NCBI GenBank assembly: GCA_001839685.1
Contig: MLAK01001071.1
Coordinates: 96,314 to 160,313, forward strand
Direction: 5' to 3'
DNA length: 64,000 nucleotides
From: Tritrichomonas foetus
Lineage: Eukaryota > Parabasalia > Tritrichomonadida > Tritrichomonadidae
Shown: one piece after another, positions 49,241 through 59,500 of the stretch
Layout: each line of letters opens with the position of its first letter
Position numbering within the stretch: the first letter of the stretch is position 1
Notes under the pieces: generated by a model
What the model was told of the DNA's origin: nothing
The model's input: the letters and a program-made list of their open reading frames with translations, nothing else
Databases searched by the model: none
Program-made: the position numbers and the translations under genes

Positions 49241-49669
49241 TTTTGATTTCTAATTTTTCAATAAACATTTTCAGAGGATGTTGTGGGAATTCTGAAGGAA
49301 AAATTCTGAACTTTATCTAAATTCTTGGCAAAATTTTTTGTCTCAAAAAAGGGCTTTTGTGAAAGCAATCAGTTGAATGTTTATTTGGCCAAAAACAAAA
49401 AGGGAATGTTTTTATGACGGAAAATGCAAAAATTCTACTCTAAAGTGGGTCTCATGCAGCATTGAGATTAGTACCTTTTTATGGTTTCTTTATATTTAAA
49501 ATTATTTATTCCAAAATCATAGAGATTTAGAAATTAAAATAAAATATAACGTACAATAACATTCAATGATTTGTCGTTCATGGATGACCATATATTCGGA
49601 CAAAAAGTTTATCATTAAGACCATATATTTCCTTAATAAAAAATACGGGAATTTCCCACAAGATACTCA
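49241..49669. promoter_or_regulatory. Divergent intergenic region with duplicated GACCATATATT
   Basis: Between the divergent Myb and 49670 genes. GACCATATATT occurs twice (near 49587 and 49619) around CAAAAAGTTT (49602-49611), which is the reverse complement of the AAACTTTTTG motif seen elsewhere. No ORF is seen. This is a probable promoter of the 49670 gene. Confidence 0.45.
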
Positions 49670-51550
49670 ATGTCAGTCGATACAGAAAGAGTCCTTGAAA
49701 TCTTTAATGATTTTCGAAAGCGAATGATGAAAAATGGCGCCACAAATAAGGCTCGATGGAACGCATTTACATCAATGCCATCACTTTCACCCGTACAGCT
49801 CACTCGTCGTCTCAATCAATACGGAATAACCGTAACAAACCAAGAAGTATCAGCTCTTTGGAAATTTGTAGGAATTAAAACCAATTCATTAAAATATGAA
49901 GATTTCGTTAGGATGCTCCAAATGGATCCATCTGAAGCCCCTCAAAAATCTGCAAAACGAAATAAAACGTCACGACAAAACGCGCATGATGATTACGAAG
50001 ATTTCGATGATTATCAAGAGCGACAAAATTCTGCGCCAGCTGTTTCTCGTCCACGCCTTGGTCGTCACATTGAAGAAGAAGGTCCGAAATCACGTTTGAG
50101 GAATCCTGCGGTAAAAAACGATGGCATTAAAAAAGGCATCAAATCCAAACAGACTATTCAAAAAAATCCCACTCAAAACAAAAGGGGAAAAAATGAAACC
50201 AACAATCGCCCACAAACTTCTAAACCACATGTGACTATTGATTCTCGATTTTTAAAGAAGCCTGGTCAAAATTATGAAGAAGATGATGATGATGAACAAA
50301 TTTATCAAAGACAAAGCAGATATAAAAACGATTATTATGAAGATGATGATGTTGATGGCGATGTTGATGATGAAAGAGAAAACTTTTATCAAATGTCAGG
50401 CAGAAGACCAAATCCAAACCAATATCAAGATGATGATGATGATGAAGATGAAGATGAGGAAAACTATTCACGAAAAGCAGGAAGGCCAAATCTTGGAAGA
50501 GGCTCTTCACATGCTCGCCCAAACAAAAGTGGTGTTGATGATGCAATCATGCAAAATGGAACTTATGATAGTGCTGATGAAGATGAAGATGACTACACCA
50601 ACGAAAGTAGGAATTATCGAAGAACTCAACAACGACCAAATTATGGAATTAGTTCAAATAAATATGAAAATGATGATGATTTGGATGAAGATGGTTCTTC
50701 ATATGAAAATCAAAGACAAATTGAGGATGATGATGATATTGATGAAGAAGACTTTAATCGAAATAGTCGATACATGAATAAAAAAGCATCAACCGATTCT
50801 TCTGTTTCAGATCGAGGAAATTCAAATGATCCTGAAATTTTTTCTCGAATTCCTTCTTCAAATTCACCCAAAAGAACACCACCAAGTGGTGCAAGAGGTA
50901 GACTTGATCCAACAATTTTTGGCAATAGTCCTTCAAAAGGATATGTTTCTCCTTCAGCTTCATCACGTTCATCAACTTCACAACAAATGAAACCAGAATA
51001 TGAAGATGCTGAACAAATTTCCGGTGTTGGATTGAAAAAATTGATTTCAATGATATCTGAGCATGTTTACAATGCCTATCCAAACAGCAAAACTTGTTAT
51101 CATAAATGGAGGGGTATGCATAATGGTTTAGAAGCAGGAGATTTACGAGATGGATTAGCGAAAGACGGAAAAATATTGATTTCCCTTGACGATGCGCAAA
51201 AGATCATATCAAAATATGGTGGACCACTTACTCTGAGCACTTTTGCAAGACTTCTTTCAGATGGAACTAGATTCAAAGAAGAAGCTGATATGGGCCCACC
51301 AGAAATAACTGAAGACGAAGAAGCTATTTTTGAAATTGCCGAACAAGTCAGTGCATTAATGAAAAGTCGAAGAGGACAGAGAAATGTCAATCAATGGGAA
51401 GAAATCATTTATCGCGCACCAGATATTGTAGATATTGTTAGAGGATTTGAAGAACTTGGAATAGATGTATCATTGGATAGTGTGAGAGTCTTAACTGCAA
51501 AACTTGGAAAAGCGGGGCTTGTTAAGGCAATCAAATCGAAATTGTTATAA
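49670..51550 (+). CDS. EF-hand-like repeat protein with acidic linker
   Basis: A 626-residue protein. Three copies of a ~55-residue helical module are visible. The first (~28-85) contains KARWNAFTSMP, LTRRLNQYGI and LKYEDFVRML. The second (~460-530) contains YHKWRGMHNGL, LRDGLAKDGK and LTLSTFARLL. The third (~565-626) contains NQWEEIIYRAP, IVRGFEELGI and LVKAIKSKL. Their helix-loop-helix spacing resembles degenerate EF-hands; I see no canonical DxDxDG calcium loop. The centre (~95-430) is disordered, with Asp runs (YEEDDDDEQIYQ, DDDDDEDEDEEN) and Arg/Ser/Pro patches. Similar flagellar or cytoskeletal EF-hand-like proteins exist in trichomonads, but the role here is not known. The frame is intact from the ATG at 49670. 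The stop lies in TAAA. Confidence 0.7.
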   Translation: MSVDTERVLEIFNDFRKRMMKNGATNKARWNAFTSMPSLSPVQLTRRLNQYGITVTNQEVSALWKFVGIKTNSLKYEDFVRMLQMDPSEAPQKSAKRNKTSRQNAHDDYEDFDDYQERQNSAPAVSRPRLGRHIEEEGPKSRLRNPAVKNDGIKKGIKSKQTIQKNPTQNKRGKNETNNRPQTSKPHVTIDSRFLKKPGQNYEEDDDDEQIYQRQSRYKNDYYEDDDVDGDVDDERENFYQMSGRRPNPNQYQDDDDDEDEDEENYSRKAGRPNLGRGSSHARPNKSGVDDAIMQNGTYDSADEDEDDYTNESRNYRRTQQRPNYGISSNKYENDDDLDEDGSSYENQRQIEDDDDIDEEDFNRNSRYMNKKASTDSSVSDRGNSNDPEIFSRIPSSNSPKRTPPSGARGRLDPTIFGNSPSKGYVSPSASSRSSTSQQMKPEYEDAEQISGVGLKKLISMISEHVYNAYPNSKTCYHKWRGMHNGLEAGDLRDGLAKDGKILISLDDAQKIISKYGGPLTLSTFARLLSDGTRFKEEADMGPPEITEDEEAIFEIAEQVSALMKSRRGQRNVNQWEEIIYRAPDIVDIVRGFEELGIDVSLDSVRVLTAKLGKAGLVKAIKSKLL

Positions 51551-51716
51551 ATATTTCTTTGTGTTTATTCATTTGATATTTGAATTATACTAGTCTAATT
51601 GAAGTTTGAAGAAAATAGAAAAATATGAATAAAAAAATAAGCAGAGAAACGAAGACTAGAATTATTGGTCATAAAATGAACTTTTATACCTAAGTTAAAA
51701 ATTCCAGAAAATTATA

Positions 51717-52931
51717 TTATTGTAGAGCTTTCAGGGTAAATGCTTTCACTTTATGGGAGTTTTTTTCGTTGAAGTACACAAGCTTGATTATCTGCATTTC
51801 AAATTCATCTTTCTCATCAGTTGGATGTCTAAAAAAGGATAAAACGCTTAATTCAATCTGAAAAGTATTAACGACAATATTATCAATGTTTGGGCAGTTA
51901 AAGAAAGCTTCTTCTTCGATTTTTCTAACTGTTGAAGCTATTTCAATTGCTTTAATAGACATACAATTCATTAGAAAATGCCTTTTAATTTCTGTGATTC
52001 CTTCTTTTATTTTTATTTTAGTGATGTTGTTGTTGTTTAATCTGAAAGGTCCCGATAAAATCGTCGAATTGACATTGCCAATTATTAGTGTATGACCTTC
52101 GATGGAAATGTCATAATCTTTATATAATTGGTTTTGATCAACCGTTGGACTATTAGATTCATTATAGTGGTAAATCATCTGCTTCATCATTGCTGAAATA
52201 GATGAGCTTGAGATTAATGAAAATGAAAATGATGGCTCTAAAACAAAAGGAATTATCTCTTGAGTTGATGTGTATTCAAAGACATTTAATAGCATTGTTG
52301 CCAGTTCTTTATATCTGTGAAAACATTTGGAAATAAATATTTTCATTTCATTATTAAGATGCGAATAATTATATTTTGAAGATTTATTTTGATTCTTATG
52401 AGATGAATACCTTTCTACTAATCGATAAACAACGTGAAATGGCAGAAATAATATCTTTTCATTTCGAATGAACCTCTCCAAATGTTCACCAATATAAATT
52501 TCTTCATGATTTAACTCATTTTCTTTTTTCAGTTCATTGTCACCCATGTAAAATTGAACAAGCTTATCTAAATACTCTTCTTGGGGATATTCATCATAGA
52601 ATTGTTGAATAATTGGATGAAACCAATCAACTTCAAAGGCATTAGACAAATATGAAATGTCACTAATATTTTCTACTGTGATATTAAACTTTTTATACTG
52701 ACAAGCATTTAAAAATTCTTTCAATGAGTCTACATCAACATCATGAATCAAGTCATCTATTTCAATATAAGGATAGGGGTAATTGTCATTCGCTTGCTTG
52801 ATATTGCTGCTAATTTGTTTTTTGGCTACTTTGGAGACAGATTTGAATAAATCAATTGAAATAGGAAAGCATTGGCTTTTGTAAATTACCAAGAAGTCAT
52901 TTTTATGTTGAAGTGTCGTATTAATTTGCAT
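51717..52931 (-). CDS. BTB-like / BspA-type leucine-rich repeat protein
   Basis: A 404-residue protein. The N-terminal ~120 residues follow the BTB-like layout of trichomonad families (FLVIYKSQCFPISIDLFKSV, then DVDVDSLKEFLNACQYKKFN and ISYLSNAFEVDWF). The middle is helical. Residues ~275-385 hold BspA/LRR_5-type repeats, seen as ITKIKIKEGITEIKRHFLMN and IKAIEIASTVRKIEEEAFFN, with NIDNIVV closing. BspA-like proteins are one of the largest trichomonad families; surface members mediate adhesion, while BTB-bearing ones without signal or membrane segment, as here, are presumably cytosolic. The ATG at 52931 is preceded by a TTTTTCA box 3 nt upstream. Confidence 0.75.
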   Translation of the reverse strand: MQINTTLQHKNDFLVIYKSQCFPISIDLFKSVSKVAKKQISSNIKQANDNYPYPYIEIDDLIHDVDVDSLKEFLNACQYKKFNITVENISDISYLSNAFEVDWFHPIIQQFYDEYPQEEYLDKLVQFYMGDNELKKENELNHEEIYIGEHLERFIRNEKILFLPFHVVYRLVERYSSHKNQNKSSKYNYSHLNNEMKIFISKCFHRYKELATMLLNVFEYTSTQEIIPFVLEPSFSFSLISSSSISAMMKQMIYHYNESNSPTVDQNQLYKDYDISIEGHTLIIGNVNSTILSGPFRLNNNNITKIKIKEGITEIKRHFLMNCMSIKAIEIASTVRKIEEEAFFNCPNIDNIVVNTFQIELSVLSFFRHPTDEKDEFEMQIIKLVYFNEKNSHKVKAFTLKALQ

Positions 52932-52934
52932 GTA

Positions 52935-52941
52935 TGAAAAA
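52935..52941 (-). promoter_or_regulatory. TTTTTCA start-proximal element
   Basis: Minus-strand TTTTTCA (context CATTTTTCATAC), only 3 nt before the ATG at 52931. Confidence 0.35.
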
Positions 52942-53399
52942 TGAAATCAACTAAAATGACATTTATTTAATAATATCTCTCTATTGTTTCAAATTCAATG
53001 ATGAATCACTGACAGAATTTGAAAGGGTTTTTGATGGCAGATGAAATGGGATTATTAAATTGAATATAATTATAAACTTTATGATAGAAATAGAACATGC
53101 TTATAGAAAATGTTGAGAATAATGATGTGAAATTAAGATCGATTATGAAGATGAAATTTTAAGTAGATGCAATTTTTGTTTTACATTATTTATTTTCATA
53201 AAATAATGAAGAAATAATTTATTTTTTATTTTACGATTGGTATTCATTATATTGTAGGAAAGAGATATTGAAATCTTCCAAATATGAATATTAAAATTTT
53301 AATGGAAAATGCATGGTTTTTATAAGAAGATTGTAGTGTGTTTCACTTAAATCGTGCCTGATTTGAAAGAAATCACATGAAAAAAGAAGATTTTTTTTT
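52942..53399. other. Noncoding flank of the retrotransposon
   Basis: No gene is seen. This is the original host DNA that lay downstream of the tRNA-Glu gene before the insertion. Confidence 0.5.
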
Positions 53400-53411
53400 A
53401 AAAAAAAAAAA
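53400..53411 (-). terminator. Displaced original Pol III terminator of tRNA-Glu
   Basis: T12 on the minus strand, 2-3 nt beyond the distal copy of the target duplication (GGA then T12). Before the insertion this run would have followed the tRNA 3' end directly, as a normal Pol III terminator. It is now 6.55 kb away from the tRNA. Confidence 0.7.
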
Positions 53412-53413
53412 TC

Positions 53414-53429
53414 CTCCGACGCGGGGAGT
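53414..53429 (-). repeat. Target-site duplication, distal copy
   Basis: CTCCGACGCGGGGAGT (plus strand), identical to 59981-59996. On the minus strand it is the last 16 nt of tRNA-Glu: three T-loop bases, T-stem 3' strand, acceptor 3' strand and discriminator G. No other tRNA sequence accompanies it. Confidence 0.92.
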
Positions 53430-53544
53430 TTACTAATATCATAAGAGTAGGAGAAGGTAGAGGGCGTCATCATCATAAATCCACCTACCCGGAGACGACT
53501 AAAAGTCAAAAAGNATAAANTATTGTTATTTGATGTGTTTCACA

Positions 53545-56500
53545 TCACATGTCGTTTAGACCATCATATTCAGAAGCAGATGTCGAGAAATGAATAAGTC
53601 CCTCCCCCAAGGGACTGACATCACCAACGACATCATGATTGGTCTGGTCTGTCGCAAACTGCGAGTCGGTAAAGAGAGTGTCATCCGGGTCAATCACCTG
53701 GTCATCACTGGAGTTCACTTCATTATCACCCAAGTTTGCTGAGCCATTGGCATCAATTTCACCTGCATTCATCCGAATATTCCAATATATTAAAGCACTT
53801 CCTCGGATTGCAGCAAGTGAAATCTTCCTTGCAGTGGCCTCAGCAAGTCTTTTATTATTAAACAGCAATTTTCTGAGCGAAACGAGAGTTGAGGAAGGGA
53901 CTGCGCCAAGTGAACTGACAACAATGACATAGAGATTGACTTTGATGTTAATAGCATCTTCAACAGCTTTTACTAAAGGTAAGTATTTTTGCAGCTTTTC
54001 CTCCATACGCAGCTTTAAAGTCGATTGGGGATCACAATCTGTTCTGTCATCCATCTGTCCATAAGGAACAGTGACCTCCACAATGTTCAACACGCCATTA
54101 GCAGGATTAACAAACCAAAGGTCTGGTCTGAGGTTTCGAACGCTAGGAGGAAGCTGTGGAGCACCCCTGAGTGAGATCGTAGTATTTTCATGAAATACAA
54201 ACTGAATTCGAGAAGCCTTCTTTAGAGATGCCATAACTTCTTGCACTACCTTGTTGTGTCGAATTGTATACTTCGATTTCTTTGGGTCACAATTATTAAG
54301 TCTGTGAGCAAGAGTATCTTTAAGTTGTTTGTTGCATAGTCTGCACTCGGGAGTTTCATTATTATGTGAGATTACCTCACCAGTGGGGAGATTGTTACAT
54401 CTGGCAGCAATAGTAAAAGATAACAAGTTGTCATTAACATTCGGAGGGCTCGGAGAGAAGTAAAAATTGCTAATCTTGTTGTTGTAGAGTGTAGTGAATG
54501 TATGGCCTTTCATCTTCATTGACACCAGCTTGGAGTGCCAGCGTTTGTAAAGGATCTGCACAATTTTTCGCATCACACATTTTGAATGTACAGTAAATTT
54601 CTCTTTGTTATCCGCGTTGGAAATAATTATATCTCCATCTTCACTAATATGCAGCTCTAAGCGAAGTTTTCGTGTTGCCTTAAAAGCTCTGATGAAAATA
54701 CAATCTGTTCCGTTATGGGATTGATCCAGCGAGCCATCCGATTTAACCTTCCAGTCAAGGAACGTGGAAACATCGTCATCATCTGCCTTGGCAATGTTGC
54801 GAAGCCTCTCCTCCTCTTCCAACCATATTGAGAAAAGTTGTTTTGTATGGTTATCAGTGGACGTTAAGACTTCACCGCACTGCTTAAGCCGAAATGCGTA
54901 GAGACGTTCATGTAGAGATTGAATGCCAAGTCCCCCATCCCTCCAAGAAGTGTGAAAGAAGGGTATAGGAGTGGATAACTGTTTGATATGTTTGTTTACC
55001 AGAGAACGAATGAGTTTATCGAGTTTGATCATGTCATTCGCTCTAAATGAATTTGTCAGCATCTCGAAGTCCATAGAAGGAATGACAAATCTTTTCAGAG
55101 CGTCAACCTTTTGATTTATTCGAAGAGGCGACTTAAAAATTAAGTTGATCTTGTTGGTCAACTCCTCGACCAACCTGTCAGTATGTAAGAGGTTAACGAC
55201 ATGTGATCTCGCAATCGGAGCGCCAAGGTATTCCTTGAACTCATTTATGTCAATGTGAGGAATCTCCTCATCATGAATTGAGAAAGGGAAAGCAGAACGT
55301 ACTCTGCTCCGATTCTGTCGAATATAAGAAGTAATAGCGCATTTACTTGGATTAACACCAATACAAGAGAAGCCTGAGAACTCTGAAACAACATCCAGCA
55401 AGCGTTGTAATCCCTCTTCCGAATTACTGAGCAATACAATATCGTCTGCGTAAGCTTGGATGGCGGAATGGATTGTAGTAGTCGAGTTTGAGGTAATAAT
55501 TCCATATCTAATTGATTTCTTCTTAACATATCTGACCAATGGCTCAATTGCGATATCAAACAAGATCGGCGACAACGGACAACCTTGCTTGACACCTCGC
55601 CGTATCCTGATAGGTTTTGTACGACCACGATGTGTAGAAATCACCGAATCCGTGCCCTTATAGAAATCCTTAATGATTGTAACAATCGCATTGTCGAATC
55701 CCATCTGTTGCATCGTCGAAAAGATTAGACGATGGTTGATTGAGCCGAAAGCATTTGAAAGATCAAGTGTAGCTGCAAGGAAATCTTGCCCTGAACGATA
55801 ACAATGCCTCATTAGTTCATTAACTGCAGCAGTGTGATTAAAGCATCCATTGACAAGATGCCTGAACCCTTTTTGCTCAGGTGAAATATATGTACAGCGA
55901 TCATTGAGCTTCTGGAAACATTGTGCGATATGGGACATGACAGTCCTGTAAATCACCGATGTGACAGTAATCGGTCTCCAATTATTAATCTTTGAAGAAT
56001 CATTCTTCTTGAACAAGAGAATGGTCTTATTGTGCTTCCAGTTATCTGGTGTTCTCTTTGTACATTTAATTGCTTTCAACAAGATAAGTATGAATTTCAC
56101 AGCGTGTTTTGGTTCCAGAGAAAGAACAGCATTTGAAAGAGCATCCGATCCATGTGACGAGGCTGGATTTCTATCTTGAACAATCTTCATGATCTCCTTC
56201 TCATCAATAAAGTCGATCCAGAATTGTTTCATATCCTCCTCATCGATGATGCGATCCAGATGCCATACTGAGTCATGATCAGCTTCTTGAAATTGTGGAG
56301 AAAATGACCAATCGTTAGTGAAATGTTCTTCAACATTGCGAATGTCAATATCGCAAAATGGATATGCATCTGGCCAAACGTATCTTTGCATAGCTTTACG
56401 GGGACTATCATCGTAAAGCTCTTGACATCTTTTAATTTCATGCTTTGTGATCTTCTCACTTTTGAGGTTCATGAGGTGGTTAGCATAATCTGTGAGCCAT

Positions 56501-59500
56501 TCAAGGGCCTTGGACCTCCACTCCTCCGATTGACTGACGAAACCTCTTAGTGTGTCAGGTGAATCACCGACTCCAAAGTGCCTCAAGATTTCATCATTGC
56601 AACTGCCAGCAACATGAATGATAATGTCCTCAAGTCGACCGAGTGAATTTCGAGTAGTCTCATTATCGGTGTTAGCCTTCAACAAGGAATCGTATTCCCG
56701 AATGAACTTAGTCAGTTTCACAGCTGAGTTGATGTCTTTGTTATGTTGTGCAGCGGTATTGAGAATCTTAATGTAGTCTTTAACAAGTCGTGGTTTCTTA
56801 GAAAGTGCTTCTTTCGGTTTGCCAATTGAATGTAAGGTATGTTTCGCTAAAATGTGTGTGGCTTTGAAGAGAGCACCTTCAAATTGGAACCAGCAATCTT
56901 CCGTTTCATTGGAAGGAAAGTAACTTTCCAACAGCGGAATAATCTTGTTCTTGTACAAATCGCTTAACCCTTTCTTCACACGTGATCTAAACGCTTTGTT
57001 GAGATATGGAGTACTGATACCACTCTCTTCTAATATTTTATATTTCATCCTCCAACGAAGTGCCTTATTCCTTCTCTGTACCGCATCCCCAAGACGCGAT
57101 GAAGCATCCGGACCAGCGTCATTAGTCCTAAGCACATCGGATTCATCTTCATCAAAAGATGGAGCGATCCCAGTTACATTTGATGATCTAGCTGAATCCG
57201 AGCGAAGGGAGACGTTATGAGTTCCTTCATTGTGATCTTCTTCACTACATATAGCTTCGTCATGTAACCTTTCACCATCATCCGATACATCAGTACCCGG
57301 AGCGGAACGATGTTCTATCTCGCTTGCTTCTTGAGTTGCATCAATATCTTCATTGGTCACAATAAGATTCGATTGTATGACATAGGAGCCGAAGCCAGCC
57401 ACCCTAGCATTGGAGTGGTCTGGGCGCGTGGACTGAGCGATATGAGAGGAAATTGCAGCCCTCGATGTCCGAAAGCAGTCGTTCTGTTTGCAACAGTATA
57501 ATAATCTTTCTGCAGTAAAATTATGAATTCCAGGTGCATAATTATTGCTCCTGGCAATACCGATCAACTGCCCCCAAAACCATCCAAATTTGGTAGTCAG
57601 GGATGAGTTGCTGCGATGGACGTTGGTAATGTGGTTGCGTAAGCTCTCTCCGTCTTCGAACAATGCACCACAATCTCTCTCCATGCAAAAGAATGGGATG
57701 AGTTTGATGTTATTACATTTAAACACTAATTTCGTCTCAAGAATAGCGTTTAGAATGCTGATTTGTGGGTTGATGTTCCTATTGTCATGCTTCTCCAAAA
57801 TATGTGTCTTCCTTTTAGCGGCAGTATTGACAGAGCAAAAGCAGTTTGCATGCGGACATGCAAATTTACCTCCAAAAACATAGTTTCTTGTTTTATACAT
57901 CCCCATAAGAAGGTCATCATCTTCATTGAGAGATGTGTCAATTATATCTTCTTCGATCCAAGTGTGAATTAGGCTGTTAAGCTCTTCAACAGAATTCACA
58001 GAGCTGAGCTGTGAATAAATCTTCTGTTTGAGTTGGGTCTGGTTATCCTCTTGGGAGGGCTCACTATCATCAGGGGGTAAAGGATTAGGAGGAGATCCAT
58101 CCTCGCTTGACCCTGACGGGGAGTTGGGATTGGAACGAAATGAATTGTCATCTGAACCATGCACATTGTGGGAGACGATGATACCATCAGAAGTTTGTGT
58201 GGAATGCTGTTCATTATGTGAACAAATAGGAACTTGCGGATTAGACACATTAGTGACACAGGAACAGAGCATGTTCTCCTGGGGGGCATAGCTCAGCATG
58301 CAGTTGCTGTCACAGTTCACTTTGTTATTAAGATGTGGAGTAGATATTGGATGTTGAGATTGATTTAGAAGAGTCTGGACTGTTTGTGAAAGAGTAAAGA
58401 AACAGTTCTCAATAACACGATTTTGAAAGTTTAATTGGTTGAGGATGATGTCGTTAAACTCTGATCGTAGTCGAGTGCTTACATCATCCATAGCTTTATT
58501 ACATGTTAGCCGATGATCTAGAACACTGTTGCACCCGACATGAGCAATATGGTTCTGCTGAGTAACCAAATGATTAAGATTGTGTTCCATCACCTGGGAA
58601 AACATATAATGCATTGATTGGATTTGTGCGTTTTGGTTGTCAATTATTGACAACATATGATTTATCTGTTGATTAAGTTCACATTTATTGCTTTCATTCA
58701 TTTGCTGATTTTGGTAAAGAAGTAAAAGCATTAACATGTTCTGTTGATCATAACATTGTAGTTTCTGTTGAANTTCATCATGAATCTTTTGAAGAGCACT
58801 GTTTGCAGAAGTATTTCGATTATGTGGAAAAGGATTGAGTGANTCATCCTCATCAAGAGGAAACTCGACTATAGGTAATGTTCCAGAAGTTGGGTGAATA
58901 TCCTCATTCTTAATCTCCGGAGAATCGTCAACTGGAGTATTTGAACTAGTCACTGAACTGATATTGTTCGAANTAGTATTGACTGGAACGATATCATCAT
59001 TCGAATTATCATTAGTCTCTTCAATGATTTTAGATGTAACAGTTTGTGATGAATTAGTAAAATCTATTGATAAAATTTGTTTATCTTTACAAAATGAATT
59101 TGAATTATTAATATTATTATTGATTTCAGAATTTTCAATATCATTTGTATTAAAATCTGTAACATAAATAGACCTACTTGGATTACAGTTCTCTATGGGG
59201 GGAAGAGAAGTAGAATTTGTAGGTGGTAAAAAAACATTAAATGAAATATCTTTCTGGTTGTCACTATTCTCTAAGTCATCATGTGTAGCATCATTTGAGA
59301 TATTAAGGAGTCGAGAAGNAANGTCTAGTGAGCATAGACCAGAGGAACANGAATCATCATTCGTGAATATCATATCATTAGGGAGATCTGAGTCAAATTG
59401 AGAGACAAAACTATCCGTAATATTGAATGCAATTATGGCCGCACCGCTATCTGATTCAGCTTCNTCAGTACTATCTAAACCCATATCTTTTTCGTCCAAA

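Noticed and set aside
50235..50546. His-rich minus-strand ORF opposite the 49670 gene
   Set aside because: It is the antisense shadow of the Asp codon runs in the acidic linker.
53414..53429. Second, truncated tRNA-Glu gene at the left end of the element
   Set aside because: Only 16 nt match the tRNA and the match stops abruptly at both sides, as expected for a target-site duplication.
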